A program made the position numbers and the translations under genes. The notes under the pieces are model-generated. The model searched no databases, was not told the DNA's origin, and saw only the letters and a program-made list of their open reading frames with translations. A DNA stretch of 17,583 bases from CAUYUA01 sp963575675 (GTDB lineage: Bacteria; Pseudomonadota; Alphaproteobacteria; Azospirillales; Azospirillaceae): NCBI GenBank assembly GCA_963575675.1, contig CAUYUA010000257.1, forward strand, positions 1-17,583. The letters run 5' to 3'. This document shows, piece after piece, positions 1 to 9,258 of the stretch. Every line of letters starts with the position of its first letter. The first letter of the stretch is position 1.

Positions 1-23
1 TTCTAGGAGAAGGTCGCTCCGCG

Positions 24-55
24 AATAAGAGGGGGCTTTCGCGCCCCCCCCCCCC
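24..55 (-). terminator. Candidate terminator hairpin downstream of rpoC, with a G12 tract
   Basis: Read on the minus strand, GGGGGC and GCCCCC (31-36 and 43-48) pair around a GCGAAA loop, and the sequence continues TCTTATT, a weak U-rich tail. The left arm is part of an uninterrupted run of 12 G on this strand (C44-C55 on the plus strand), so the helix can pair in several registers. It lies about 50 bases after the rpoC stop, where the end of the rpl-rpo transcript would be expected. The poor T tract limits confidence. Confidence 0.5.
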
Positions 56-103
56 TTAACCCACAACCAGGAACACAGCCCCCAGACCCTTTTTATAGGG
101 TTT

Positions 104-3100
104 CTATGCCGCATCTGAATTAATCGAGGGCAACGCACCGGCGCCATCCAAAGCCGCAGCACGGTCACGCTCCGCCGCAATCTGCTTCAAACGATTAACG
201 ACGCTGCCAGTCCCTGCCGGAATCAACCGCCCAACAATCACATTCTCTTTCAAACCATCAAGAGAATCCGTCGCGCCGAACACCGCAGCCTCCGTAAGAA
301 CGCGAGTGGTTTCTTGGAAAGAAGCCGCCGAAATGAACGAGCGCGTCTGCAAGCTCGCCTTAGTGATTCCTTGGAGAACCGGCCGGGCGCGCGCAACTCT
401 CATAGACTGCGCAACGGCCTTCTTATTCTCTTCATCATACTCGACCTTGTCAACTTGCTCGCCAACCAAGAAGATCGTATCTCCGGCATCCTCGATCTCA
501 ACTTTCTGCAACATCTGACGAACAATGACTTCGATGTGCTTGTCGTTAATCTTCACGCCTTGCAGACGATAGACTTCTTGAATTTCGTTGATCAGATAAT
601 TGGCCAACGCTTCAACACCCAGAACGGTCAAAATATCATGCGGCACGGGATTACCGTCCATCAACAAGTCGCCTCGCTGGACATAATCACCCTCTTGCAC
701 CGAGATATGTTTCCCTTTTGGAATCAGATACTCTCTCGGCTCTTCTCCTTCATTAACCGGCTGAATGATGATTCGACGTTTAGCTTTGTAGTCTTTTCCA
801 AATTCAACTCGACCATCAATTTCGCAAATCTGCGCCGCGTCTTTCGGACGTCTAGCTTCAAACAACCCGGCCACACGCGGCAGACCGCCGGTAATATCGC
901 GGGTCTTGGAAGATTCGCGAGGAATACGCGCAATAACGTCACCTGCCTTGACGTGAGCGCCATTTTCAACATTCAAAATGGCGTCCACGGACAGGAAGTA
1001 TCGGGCTTCCAGACCATTGGCCAAACGAACGACTTCATTACTCTCGTCATACAGAGCAATACGCGGCTTCAAATCATTGCCACGAGGTTGTTGCCGCCAA
1101 TCGACGACCACTTTCGAAGAAATACCTGTGGCTTCGTCCATCACTTCGCGAACAGAGACGCCTTCAACGAGGTCAACGTACTGCACCCAACCATCGCGCT
1201 CGGTAATAATCGGCAGCGTGTAAGGATCCCACTCAGCCAATTTCTGACCACGCGTAACCATAGTTCCTTCGTCGGCCAACAACTTGGCGCCATAAGGCAC
1301 CCTATGACGAGCGCGCTCACGCCCCGCCTCGTCAAGCAATACGACCTCGCAGTTTCGTCCCATCACCACAGGCACTTGAGCGCTGTTCAAGACCACATTG
1401 CGATTACGGATTTGCACGCGCGCATCAAGAGCGGCTTCGACTTGACTTTGCTCGGCGCCGCGCTGAGCCGCGCCGCCGATATGGAAAGTGCGCATTGTCA
1501 ACTGAGTTCCAGGCTCACCGATTGACTGCGCCGCAATCACACCAACGGCCTCGCCAACATTAACGGTGGTGCCACGCGCCAAATCACGCCCATAACAATT
1601 GGCGCACACGCCATCACGCGTCTCACAGGTCAGAACCGAACGAATCAAAACGGCATCGATCCCGGCGCGCTCTATCTTTTCCACCTCTTCCTCAGTAATC
1701 AGTTCTCCGGCGGGCACAATGACGCCGCCAGACAAACGATCAACCACATCCACGGCGGCGGTGCGGCCAAGGATTCGATCACTCAACGGAGAGATGATTT
1801 CGCCGCCATCAATGACGGCTTTAACAGTAATCCCTCGCTCTGTTCCGCAATCAATCTCCACAATAATGGCGTCTTGAGCAACGTCAACCAAACGGCGAGT
1901 CAAATACCCGGAGTTCGCCGTCTTCAAAGCAGTGTCAGCCAAACCTTTCCGCGCACCGTGAGTGGAGTTAAAGTACTCCAACACGGTCAAGCCTTCTTTA
2001 AAGTTGGAAATAATGGGGGTCTCAATGATTTCACCCGAAGGCTTGGCCATCAGCCCACGCATTCCGGCGAGTTGCTTAATCTGCGCCGCAGAACCACGCG
2101 CGCCGGAATGCGCCATCATGTAAACAGCGTTGACTTCCCGCCCGGGCTTTGTCGTGTCTGAAATAGCTTTCATCATTTCGGAAGCGACTTTTTCGGTGCA
2201 TTCCGACCAGACGTCGACAACTTTATTGTATTTTTCACCCTGAGTGATCAAACCATCAAGATATTGTTGTTCGTATTCTTTAACACGCTCTTGCGCTTCA
2301 CGCACCAACCTCTCTTTGGCCTCCGGCACGACGAGATCATCTTTACCAAACGAGATGCCGGCGCGACATGCGTGAGAGAACCCAAGCTTCATCAACCTAT
2401 CGGCAAAGATCACGGTCTCTTTTTGGCCGCAATGACGATAAACCACATCAATAACGTTGGTGATGTCCTTTTTTGTCAACACTCGATTGATCATACTGAA
2501 GCTCACCGCCGGATGGCGCGGCAAAATCTCCGACAACAACATGCGACCGGGAGTTGTGTTTATACGCACCACAATCGGGTTATGATCCGCATCAACAGTA
2601 TGGTAGCGCGCCTGAACCTTAGCGTGCAACGACACAACCTTGGCGTCAAGAGCCTGTTCAATTTCGCCGACGTTAACAAACGACATGCCCTCGCCCGGCT
2701 CTCCATCACGTTCCATCGTAATGTGATAAAGACCGAGAACAATATCTTGCGATGGCACAATAATCGGCTTACCGTTGGCGGGCGAGAGAATATTGTTTGT
2801 AGACATCATCAAGACGCGCGCTTCGAGCTGCGCCTCTAACGACAACGGCACGTGAACCGCCATTTGGTCGCCATCGAAATCCGCATTGAAAGCCGTACAA
2901 ACCAAAGGATGAAGCTGAATAGCTTTTCCTTCAATCAAAACCGGCTCAAACGCCTGAATTCCCAAACGATGCAACGTCGGGGCGCGATTTAAAAGAACAG
3001 GATGCTCACGAATAACTTCTTCAAGAATATCCCACACTTCAGGTCGCTCTTTTTCAACCATGCGCTTTGCGGCTTTAATGGTCGAGGCCATCCCATACAA

Positions 3101-4261
3101 TTCGAGTTTTGCGTATATGAATGGTTTAAACAGCTCCAGCGCCATTTTTTTAGGCAAACCACACTGATGCAGCTTCAGCTCCGGCCCAACCACAATCACG
3201 GAGCGCCCGGAATAGTCCACACGCTTTCCGAGCAAATTCTGCCGGAAACGACCTTGTTTTCCTTTCAGCATGTCAGACAAGGACTTCAACGGACGCTTAT
3301 TGGCGCCGGTGATGACTCGCCCACGACGCCCATTATCAAACAGAGCGTCAACCGCTTCTTGCAGCATGCGCTTTTCATTACGCACGATGATGTCTGGGGC
3401 CTTCAGTTCAATCAAACGCTTGAGGCGATTATTACGATTAATGACGCGCCGATACAAATCATTTAAGTCAGAGGTGGCGAATCGCCCGCCATCCAGAGGC
3501 ACCAAAGGCCGCAATTCCGGTGGAATCACCGGAATGACCTCCATGATCATCCACTCTGGCCGTGATTGCGACTGAAGAAACGCCTTGATGAGCTTAAGGC
3601 GCTTAACCAACTTCTTGCGTTTTGCTTCAGAAGTAGTTTCACGCAAGTCGTCCAAACAGCGAGTATGCTCATCCTCTAGATTTAAAGCGGTCAAAATTTT
3701 ACGCAAAGCCTCTGCGCCAATTTCCGCCGTAAAAGAGTCCTCTCCGTATTCATCCTGAGCGCTAAGAAACTCTTCCTCACCGAGCAGTTGAAACATCTTA
3801 AGCGGCGTCAACCCAGGCTCGATAACAACATAATTTTCGAAATAAAGAACACGCTCAAGGTCTTTAAGCGTCATATCCAGCAACAAACCAATGCGACTGG
3901 GCAAAGATTTCAAGAACCAAATATGAGCGACCGGAGAAGCCAGCTCGATATGCCCCATACGCTCGCGCCGGACTTTAGACAAAGTCACTTCCACGCCGCA
4001 TTTTTCGCAAATAATCCCACGATACTTCATTCGCTTGTACTTACCGCACAAGCATTCATAATCTTTAATTGGTCCAAAAATACGAGCGCAAAACAAACCG
4101 TCGCGCTCCGGCTTAAAGGTGCGATAATTAATGGTCTCGGGTTTTTTAATTTCACCGAAAGACCACGACCGAATTCTCTCGGGGCTGGCGATTTGAATTT
4201 GAATTTGGTCGAAGCTTTGTGGACCAGCGGCCGGCCCGAACATACTCATCAATTCGTTCAT
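104..4261 (-). CDS. rpoC: DNA-directed RNA polymerase subunit beta'
   Basis: Largest RNA polymerase subunit, forming one side of the active-site cleft and carrying the catalytic magnesium. The 1385-aa length is normal for alphaproteobacteria. The N-terminal zinc ribbon has Cys70, Cys72, Cys85 and Cys88. The absolutely conserved NADFDGD motif is at about residues 459-465, with Asp461, Asp463 and Asp465 as the metal ligands. A second cysteine cluster lies near LTCETRDGVCANC, and the bridge-helix/trigger-loop region contains GEPGTQLTMRTFHIGG. The ATG is preceded by AGGAG at 7 bases. It is last in the cluster, 145 bases after rpoB. In many relatives rpsL follows rpoC, but only 103 bases remain here and none is seen. 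Confidence 0.99.
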   Translation of the reverse strand: MNELMSMFGPAAGPQSFDQIQIQIASPERIRSWSFGEIKKPETINYRTFKPERDGLFCARIFGPIKDYECLCGKYKRMKYRGIICEKCGVEVTLSKVRRERMGHIELASPVAHIWFLKSLPSRIGLLLDMTLKDLERVLYFENYVVIEPGLTPLKMFQLLGEEEFLSAQDEYGEDSFTAEIGAEALRKILTALNLEDEHTRCLDDLRETTSEAKRKKLVKRLKLIKAFLQSQSRPEWMIMEVIPVIPPELRPLVPLDGGRFATSDLNDLYRRVINRNNRLKRLIELKAPDIIVRNEKRMLQEAVDALFDNGRRGRVITGANKRPLKSLSDMLKGKQGRFRQNLLGKRVDYSGRSVIVVGPELKLHQCGLPKKMALELFKPFIYAKLELYGMASTIKAAKRMVEKERPEVWDILEEVIREHPVLLNRAPTLHRLGIQAFEPVLIEGKAIQLHPLVCTAFNADFDGDQMAVHVPLSLEAQLEARVLMMSTNNILSPANGKPIIVPSQDIVLGLYHITMERDGEPGEGMSFVNVGEIEQALDAKVVSLHAKVQARYHTVDADHNPIVVRINTTPGRMLLSEILPRHPAVSFSMINRVLTKKDITNVIDVVYRHCGQKETVIFADRLMKLGFSHACRAGISFGKDDLVVPEAKERLVREAQERVKEYEQQYLDGLITQGEKYNKVVDVWSECTEKVASEMMKAISDTTKPGREVNAVYMMAHSGARGSAAQIKQLAGMRGLMAKPSGEIIETPIISNFKEGLTVLEYFNSTHGARKGLADTALKTANSGYLTRRLVDVAQDAIIVEIDCGTERGITVKAVIDGGEIISPLSDRILGRTAAVDVVDRLSGGVIVPAGELITEEEVEKIERAGIDAVLIRSVLTCETRDGVCANCYGRDLARGTTVNVGEAVGVIAAQSIGEPGTQLTMRTFHIGGAAQRGAEQSQVEAALDARVQIRNRNVVLNSAQVPVVMGRNCEVVLLDEAGRERARHRVPYGAKLLADEGTMVTRGQKLAEWDPYTLPIITERDGWVQYVDLVEGVSVREVMDEATGISSKVVVDWRQQPRGNDLKPRIALYDESNEVVRLANGLEARYFLSVDAILNVENGAHVKAGDVIARIPRESSKTRDITGGLPRVAGLFEARRPKDAAQICEIDGRVEFGKDYKAKRRIIIQPVNEGEEPREYLIPKGKHISVQEGDYVQRGDLLMDGNPVPHDILTVLGVEALANYLINEIQEVYRLQGVKINDKHIEVIVRQMLQKVEIEDAGDTIFLVGEQVDKVEYDEENKKAVAQSMRVARARPVLQGITKASLQTRSFISAASFQETTRVLTEAAVFGATDSLDGLKENVIVGRLIPAGTGSVVNRLKQIAAERDRAAALDGAGALPSINSDAA

Positions 4262-4367
4262 GGGATATCTCCTGCCTCGACCTGTTCACGGATAGACAGC
4301 ACGCAGAACACTGCTCTGCAATAAAAACCGCTTAAAGACTTCAGATGCGTGACGAGCACACAAACAG

Positions 4368-4399
4368 GCGCCTTGAGAGTGTCAAATCTCTCAAGGCGC
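4368..4399 (-). promoter_or_regulatory. Perfect 12-bp inverted repeat in the rpoB-rpoC spacer
   Basis: The arms GCGCCTTGAGAG and CTCTCAAGGCGC pair perfectly around an 8-base loop. On the coding strand the hairpin begins 7 bases after the rpoB stop codon. The following bases, CTGTTTGTGTGCT, are only modestly T-rich, so complete termination is unlikely before the essential rpoC. A partial attenuator, an RNA-processing site or an mRNA-stabilising hairpin are all possible. The structure is directly visible; the role is inference. Confidence 0.6.
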
Positions 4400-4406
4400 A
4401 CACGTC

Positions 4407-7400
4407 TTAATAGCTACGCTGGCTCAGCTCAACATTCAGCCCCAAAGAGCGCAATTCTTTGACCAAGACATTGAAGGACTCTGGAATACCCGCTTCAAAG
4501 TTGTCATCGCCACGCACAATTGCCTCATAGACTTTGGTGCGACCTGAAACGTCATCGGATTTGACGGTCAACATTTCCTGCAATGTGTACGCAGCGCCAT
4601 AAGCTTCGAGCGCCCACACTTCCATTTCTCCGAAACGTTGTCCACCGAACTGCGCCTTACCACCCAAAGGTTGCTGTGTCACCAAACTATACGGGCCAAT
4701 CGAGCGAGCATGAATTTTATCATCAACCAAGTGATGAAGTTTAAGCATATAAATATACCCAACCGTCACTCGTCGATCGAACGCCTCACCGGTGCGACCA
4801 TCGATCAACGTCACCTGGCCGGAACGATTAAGCCCGGCTAATTCCAACATACGACATATATCTTCTTCACGCGCGCCATCGAACACAGGGGTGGCGAATG
4901 GAACGCCAATCCGCAAGTTTCCAAGCAACTCCCACAACTCGCCCGGCCCAAGATCCGCGATTTCTTCTTGGTACTGCTTTTCACTGTAAATCGTCTTGAG
5001 TTTTTCGCGAATGCTTTCGGCGACTTGAGGACTGCTGCTTACTTCCTTTTTGTAGACATGGCGCGCTTTATCGATCATTTCTCCAATTTGCTTACCGAGT
5101 CCGGCAGACGCCCACCCAAGGTGAGTTTCGAGAATCTGTCCAACATTCATTCGACTGGGCACGCCCAGAGGATTCAGCACCAAATCCACCGAACGACCAT
5201 CTTCCAAATAGGGCATGTCTTCGATTGGAATAATTTTCGAAACCACACCCTTATTGCCATGTCGCCCGGCCATTTTATCGCCGGGTTGCAATTTACGCTT
5301 CACCGCCACAAAGACTTTGACCATCTTCATGACGCCAGGAGGCAACTCGTCTCCACGCTGTAATTTTTCAACTTTATTATCGAAACGCGCTTTCAAAGCA
5401 TCAATTGTTTCATCGAACACACGGCTCATCGCCTCAATGTTCTTCATTACTTCTTCATCGCCGACAGTAACACTCCTCCATTGGCCTCGCGTCACAGTCC
5501 CCAAAGAGGCGTCTGTCGCCGGCTGACCGGTTAACAACGCACGCGGACCACTCACTACAGTTTGGCCCAGCAGAGCATTTTTCAATTGACTATAGAAACT
5601 ACGCTCCAAAATCGCCTTTTCGTCATCTCGGTCTTTCGCAAGACGCTCAATCTCTTGACGCTCGATCGCCATAGCGCGTTCGTCTTTATCAACGCCGCGC
5701 CGTGAGAACACACGCACTTCCACCACAGTCCCGGCAACGCCGGGCGGCAAGCGTAGAGAAGTGTCGCGCACATCGGAAGCTTTTTCACCAAAAATGGCGC
5801 GCAATAATTTCTCTTCCGGCGTCATCGGGCTCTCACCTTTCGGCGTAACCTTTCCGACCAAAATATCGCCGGGCTTTACTTCGGCCCCGATATAAACGAT
5901 GCCCGCCTCATCTAGATTTTTTAGAGCTTCCTCACCAACATTGGGAATATCACGCGTAATTTCTTCTTGCCCAAGCTTTGTGTCACGCGCCATAACTTCG
6001 AATTCCTCAATATGGATCGAAGTAAACACGTCATCGCGCACGATTCGCTCAGAGATCAAAATCGAGTCTTCAAAGTTGTAGCCATTCCACGGCATGAACG
6101 CAACCAAGACGTTGCGCCCCAAGGCCAATTCTCCCAGTTGCGTCGAAGGGCCATCGGCAATGATGTCGCCTTGCTTAACAATATCGCCGACTCGCACCAA
6201 CGGCCTCTGAGTAATACAGGTGTTTTGGTTGGACCGCTGAAACTTAGCCAAATTATAGATGTCAACGCCTGGCGTGGCGGCGGAAGTGTTCTCCGTAGCG
6301 CGAATAACAATACGCGTGGCGTCGATTTGGTCAACAACGCCAGATCGACGAGCCGCAATCGCCACGCCGCTATCGCGCGCGACAGTCGCTTCCATACCTG
6401 TCCCCACCAGAGGCGCATCCGCCTGCAACAACGGCACAGCCTGTCGTTGCATGTTGGAGCCCATCAAAGCGCGGTTGGCGTCGTCGTTTTCCAAGAACGG
6501 AATCAAAGCCGCCGCCACCGAAACCAACTGTTTCGGCGACACGTCGATCAGATGAATCGCTTCGGGACGAAACATCAAATACTCGCCGTTTTGTCGACAG
6601 CTCACCAAATCGGCTTTAAAGCAATTGTTTTCATCAAGTTCGGCGTTGGCCTGAGCGATGACATAACGCCCTTCCTCCATCGCCGACAAGTACACCACTT
6701 CTGTCGTCACACGCCGCTCTATAACCTTACGGTACGGACTTTCAATGAAGCCATACTGATTGACGCGCGCGTAAGTCGCCAAACTGTTAATCAACCCAAT
6801 ATTCGGCCCTTCCGGAGTTTCAATCGGACAAATGCGGCCATAATGCGTAGGATGAACGTCTCGAACTTCGAATCCGGCGCGCTCGCGCGTCAAGCCACCC
6901 GGCCCCAACGCCGACAATCGCCGCTTGTGAGTAATTTCCGACAATGGATTCGTTTGATCCATAAATTGTGATAACTGCGATGAACCAAAAAACTCCCGCA
7001 CAGCCGCAGCCGCCGGTTTGGCGTTAATCAAATCATGCGGCATAACAGCGTCTATTTCAACCGAACTCATACGTTCGCGAATTGCGCGTTCCATCCGCAA
7101 TAGACCGATGCGATACTGATTTTCCATCAACTCGCCAACCGAACGCACTCGCCGGTTGCCAAGATGGTCGATGTCATCTATTTCGCCACGTCCGTCCTTT
7201 AAGTTATGCAGCATCTTAAGGATAGAAAGAATATCCTCCTTACGCAGCACACGCATTGTGTCTTCGGTCTGCATATTTAACCGAGCATTCATCTTTACTC
7301 GACCAACAGCCGACAAATCATAACGCTCGACATCAAAAAACAGCCCGCTGAATAACGCTTCAGCTGACTCTAAGGTTGGCGGCTCCCCAGGACGCATCAC

Positions 7401-8597
7401 ACGATAAATATCGACCAACGCATCTTCGCGACTAGCGTTCCGATCAAGATTCATTGTGTTGCGCATATAAGCGCCGACATTAATATGATCAATCGCTAGG
7501 ATATTTAACTCGGAAACCCCCAGTTTGTCCAATCGATCAAAATCGCTATTCGCCAGCTCATCACCGGCCTCAAAATACACCTCTCCGGTGCGTTCGTTAA
7601 TAATATCTTCAGCCAAATAACTTCCCGTCAATTCATGCGCCGAAACGAGAACATCTTCCAATCCCTGCTCTCGAAGTTTGCGCGCCAAACGCGGCGTCAT
7701 TTTGGCTCCGGCCTCAGCCACCACTTGTCCGGTGCTGGCATCGACCAAATCACTGGGTAATTTTACTCCCTTCATCCGATCAGGATTGAAAGAAGTCATC
7801 CACCCATTATGCGTGCGGCGATACGGGAGAGTTTCATAGAAATTTGCTAAAATTTCTTCTTTGGACATCCCCTGCGCTTCATAGGGCGCTAAAGCCTGCC
7901 CATCACGCTTACGTCTTAGGTTCTCGGTCTCTCGACTATCGAGCGCAAACAACAACGTAGTCGCGGGCAATTTCCGCCGCCGATCGATGCGAACATAAAT
8001 GATATCTTTGGCGTCGAATTCGAAATCCAACCAAGAACCACGATATGGTATAACTCGGGCTGCAAATAAATATTTTCCCGAAGAATGGGTTTTCCCTTTA
8101 TCATGATCAAAGAATACGCCCGGAGAACGATGCATCTGAGAAACGATGACACGCTCAGTGCCGTTGATAACAAAAGTGCCGTTCGCCGTCATCAGAGGCA
8201 TATCGCCCATATAGACGTCTTGTTCCTTGATGTCCCGAATGGAACGTAAACCCGTATCTTCTTCAATATCAAACACCGAAAGGCGCAACGTCACCTTCAA
8301 CGGCGCGGCAAAAGTCATGCCACGCTGTTGGCACTCCTCGACATCATATTTAGGAGGCTCCAATTCGTATTTAACAAAGTCTAATTCGGCGCGATTCGAA
8401 AAGTCTTTGATCGGAAACACCGACCGAAACACTTCTTGTAAACCGACGCTGGTCCGCCTCTCCGGCAGAATATGCATCTGTAAAAAATGGTCATAAGAGC
8501 TGCGTTGCACCTCGATCAGGTTGGGCATCCGGGTGACTTCCGGAATGCGCCCGAAGCTTTTGCGAACCCGCTTTCGTCCCGTAAAGGTTCTCGCCAT
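4407..8597 (-). CDS. rpoB: DNA-directed RNA polymerase subunit beta
   Basis: Second-largest RNA polymerase subunit, contributing to the catalytic centre and holding the rifampicin pocket. It is 1396 aa and full length. The rifampicin cluster (about residues 537-565) contains SSQLSQFMDQTNPLSEITHK, with the sensitive-type residues Gln544, Asp547, His557, Arg560, Ser562 and Leu564, so no known resistance change is seen. Thr549 replaces the Asn of E. coli, as is usual in alphaproteobacteria. The active-site lysine segment GDKMAGRHGNKGVVSK and the C-terminal GGKAQFGGQRFGEMEVWALE block are present. The ribosome-binding site is weak (a G5 run about 6 bases before the ATG). A terminator-like hairpin separates it from rplL, so rpoB probably depends on read-through, since no convincing promoter is visible in the 215-base gap. 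Confidence 0.99.
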   Translation of the reverse strand: MARTFTGRKRVRKSFGRIPEVTRMPNLIEVQRSSYDHFLQMHILPERRTSVGLQEVFRSVFPIKDFSNRAELDFVKYELEPPKYDVEECQQRGMTFAAPLKVTLRLSVFDIEEDTGLRSIRDIKEQDVYMGDMPLMTANGTFVINGTERVIVSQMHRSPGVFFDHDKGKTHSSGKYLFAARVIPYRGSWLDFEFDAKDIIYVRIDRRRKLPATTLLFALDSRETENLRRKRDGQALAPYEAQGMSKEEILANFYETLPYRRTHNGWMTSFNPDRMKGVKLPSDLVDASTGQVVAEAGAKMTPRLARKLREQGLEDVLVSAHELTGSYLAEDIINERTGEVYFEAGDELANSDFDRLDKLGVSELNILAIDHINVGAYMRNTMNLDRNASREDALVDIYRVMRPGEPPTLESAEALFSGLFFDVERYDLSAVGRVKMNARLNMQTEDTMRVLRKEDILSILKMLHNLKDGRGEIDDIDHLGNRRVRSVGELMENQYRIGLLRMERAIRERMSSVEIDAVMPHDLINAKPAAAAVREFFGSSQLSQFMDQTNPLSEITHKRRLSALGPGGLTRERAGFEVRDVHPTHYGRICPIETPEGPNIGLINSLATYARVNQYGFIESPYRKVIERRVTTEVVYLSAMEEGRYVIAQANAELDENNCFKADLVSCRQNGEYLMFRPEAIHLIDVSPKQLVSVAAALIPFLENDDANRALMGSNMQRQAVPLLQADAPLVGTGMEATVARDSGVAIAARRSGVVDQIDATRIVIRATENTSAATPGVDIYNLAKFQRSNQNTCITQRPLVRVGDIVKQGDIIADGPSTQLGELALGRNVLVAFMPWNGYNFEDSILISERIVRDDVFTSIHIEEFEVMARDTKLGQEEITRDIPNVGEEALKNLDEAGIVYIGAEVKPGDILVGKVTPKGESPMTPEEKLLRAIFGEKASDVRDTSLRLPPGVAGTVVEVRVFSRRGVDKDERAMAIERQEIERLAKDRDDEKAILERSFYSQLKNALLGQTVVSGPRALLTGQPATDASLGTVTRGQWRSVTVGDEEVMKNIEAMSRVFDETIDALKARFDNKVEKLQRGDELPPGVMKMVKVFVAVKRKLQPGDKMAGRHGNKGVVSKIIPIEDMPYLEDGRSVDLVLNPLGVPSRMNVGQILETHLGWASAGLGKQIGEMIDKARHVYKKEVSSSPQVAESIREKLKTIYSEKQYQEEIADLGPGELWELLGNLRIGVPFATPVFDGAREEDICRMLELAGLNRSGQVTLIDGRTGEAFDRRVTVGYIYMLKLHHLVDDKIHARSIGPYSLVTQQPLGGKAQFGGQRFGEMEVWALEAYGAAYTLQEMLTVKSDDVSGRTKVYEAIVRGDDNFEAGIPESFNVLVKELRSLGLNVELSQRSY

Positions 8598-8636
8598 GAA
8601 AGCCCCCGATCTCTTTCGATTGTATTGCCGCGCACT

Positions 8637-8658
8637 CTTAAGAAACAGAATTCTTAAG
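8637..8658 (-). promoter_or_regulatory. AT-rich 8-bp hairpin in the rpoB leader
   Basis: CTTAAGAA and TTCTTAAG form a perfect inverted repeat around a 6-base loop, starting about 40 bases before the rpoB ATG. No T tract follows it on the coding strand. It may be an mRNA structure affecting processing or translation of rpoB. The role is not known. Confidence 0.35.
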
Positions 8659-8730
8659 TCGTGTATTTTTCAAAAGAAATTTAATTGAACTCGACGGAGC
8701 GCAAATTGCGACGCCGATCGTTTTTCAAAT

Positions 8731-8780
8731 CAAAAACGCCCCACAGCAACCGGCCTTTTCGGCCGGTTGCTGTCTGGCGT
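8731..8780 (-). terminator. Intrinsic terminator/attenuator between rplL and rpoB
   Basis: On the minus strand, ACAGCAACCGGCC and GGCCGGTTGCTGT pair over 13 bp around a 5-base GAAAA loop. A lower stem ACGCC/GGCGT extends the helix across a 2x2 internal loop, and the sequence continues straight into TTTTTG. This is a textbook intrinsic terminator shape, 33 bases after the rplL stop. rpoB follows in the same direction and has no obvious promoter of its own, so partial termination that lowers rpoBC relative to L7/L12 is likely. E. coli has an attenuator in the same rplL-rpoB spacer. The efficiency here is inference. Confidence 0.75.
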
Positions 8781-8812
8781 CAAACTGATGTTCCGATGAT
8801 ACGCAAAGCCGA

Positions 8813-9187
8813 TTACTTAATCTCAACCGTCGCGCCAGCTTCTTCAAGCTGCTTCTTAATCTTAGCGGCTTCGTCTTTGGAAACGGCTTCTTTAACCGAC
8901 TTCGGCGCACCCTCAACGAGGTCTTTAGCCTCTTTCAGGCCCAATCCGGTGATGGCGCGAATCTCTTTAATCACATTGATCTTTTTCTCGCCGACAGTGG
9001 CCAAGATCACTGTGAACTCAGTCTGCTCTTCAACCGGAGCGGCGGCGGCGGCAACCGGAGCAGCAGCAGCGGCAACCGGAGCAGCAGCGGAAACCCCCCA
9101 CTTCTCTTCGAGCATTTTTGAAAGCTCGGCCGCCTCAATAACGGTCAGAGCCGACAACTCATCAACCAGCTTTTCCAGCTTCGACAT
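8813..9187 (-). CDS. rplL: 50S ribosomal protein L7/L12
   Basis: Stalk protein of the large ribosomal subunit. Dimers bind L10 and recruit the translational GTPases, including the EF-Tu encoded upstream. It is 124 aa, the usual length. Residues about 1-32 are the dimerisation domain, starting SKLEKLVDELSALTV. An Ala/Pro/Val hinge covers about 33-52, and the C-terminal GTPase-contact domain contains KINVIKEIRAITGLGLKEAK. The hinge is encoded by near-perfect 21-nt tandem units. The ATG follows GGAG, with 71 bases separating it from rplJ. The two genes should be co-transcribed, with L12 made in excess over L10. Confidence 0.98.
   Translation of the reverse strand: MSKLEKLVDELSALTVIEAAELSKMLEEKWGVSAAAPVAAAAAPVAAAAAPVEEQTEFTVILATVGEKKINVIKEIRAITGLGLKEAKDLVEGAPKSVKEAVSKDEAAKIKKQLEEAGATVEIK
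9033..9095 (-). repeat. 21-nt tandem units encoding the L7/L12 hinge
   Basis: Two near-identical units and one degenerate 21-nt unit (plus strand beginning accggagc, then gcn-type alanine complement triplets) encode repeated Ala-rich heptads of the APVAAAA type. They lie inside the rplL hinge, where length variation is tolerated. The units start at 9033, 9054 and 9075. Confidence 0.7.
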
Positions 9188-9258
9188 TAAAAATCTCCAA
9201 TGACTTGAACTTCAACGTTTCGCAAACAAACGTTTTAAATCTTACGACAAGAGCCGCC

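Noticed and set aside
314..1525. 403-aa plus-strand open frame opposite rpoC
   Set aside because: It is fully antisense to conserved rpoC coding sequence, has no family resemblance and reads as a shadow of the rpoC codon pattern. The same applies to the long frames at 2264-2839, 3788-4324 and 5967-6971.
6905..6990. Possible rifampicin resistance in RpoB
   Set aside because: The Gln, Asp, His, Arg, Ser and Leu positions of the resistance cluster are the sensitive type. The Thr in DQTNPL is an ordinary alphaproteobacterial variant.
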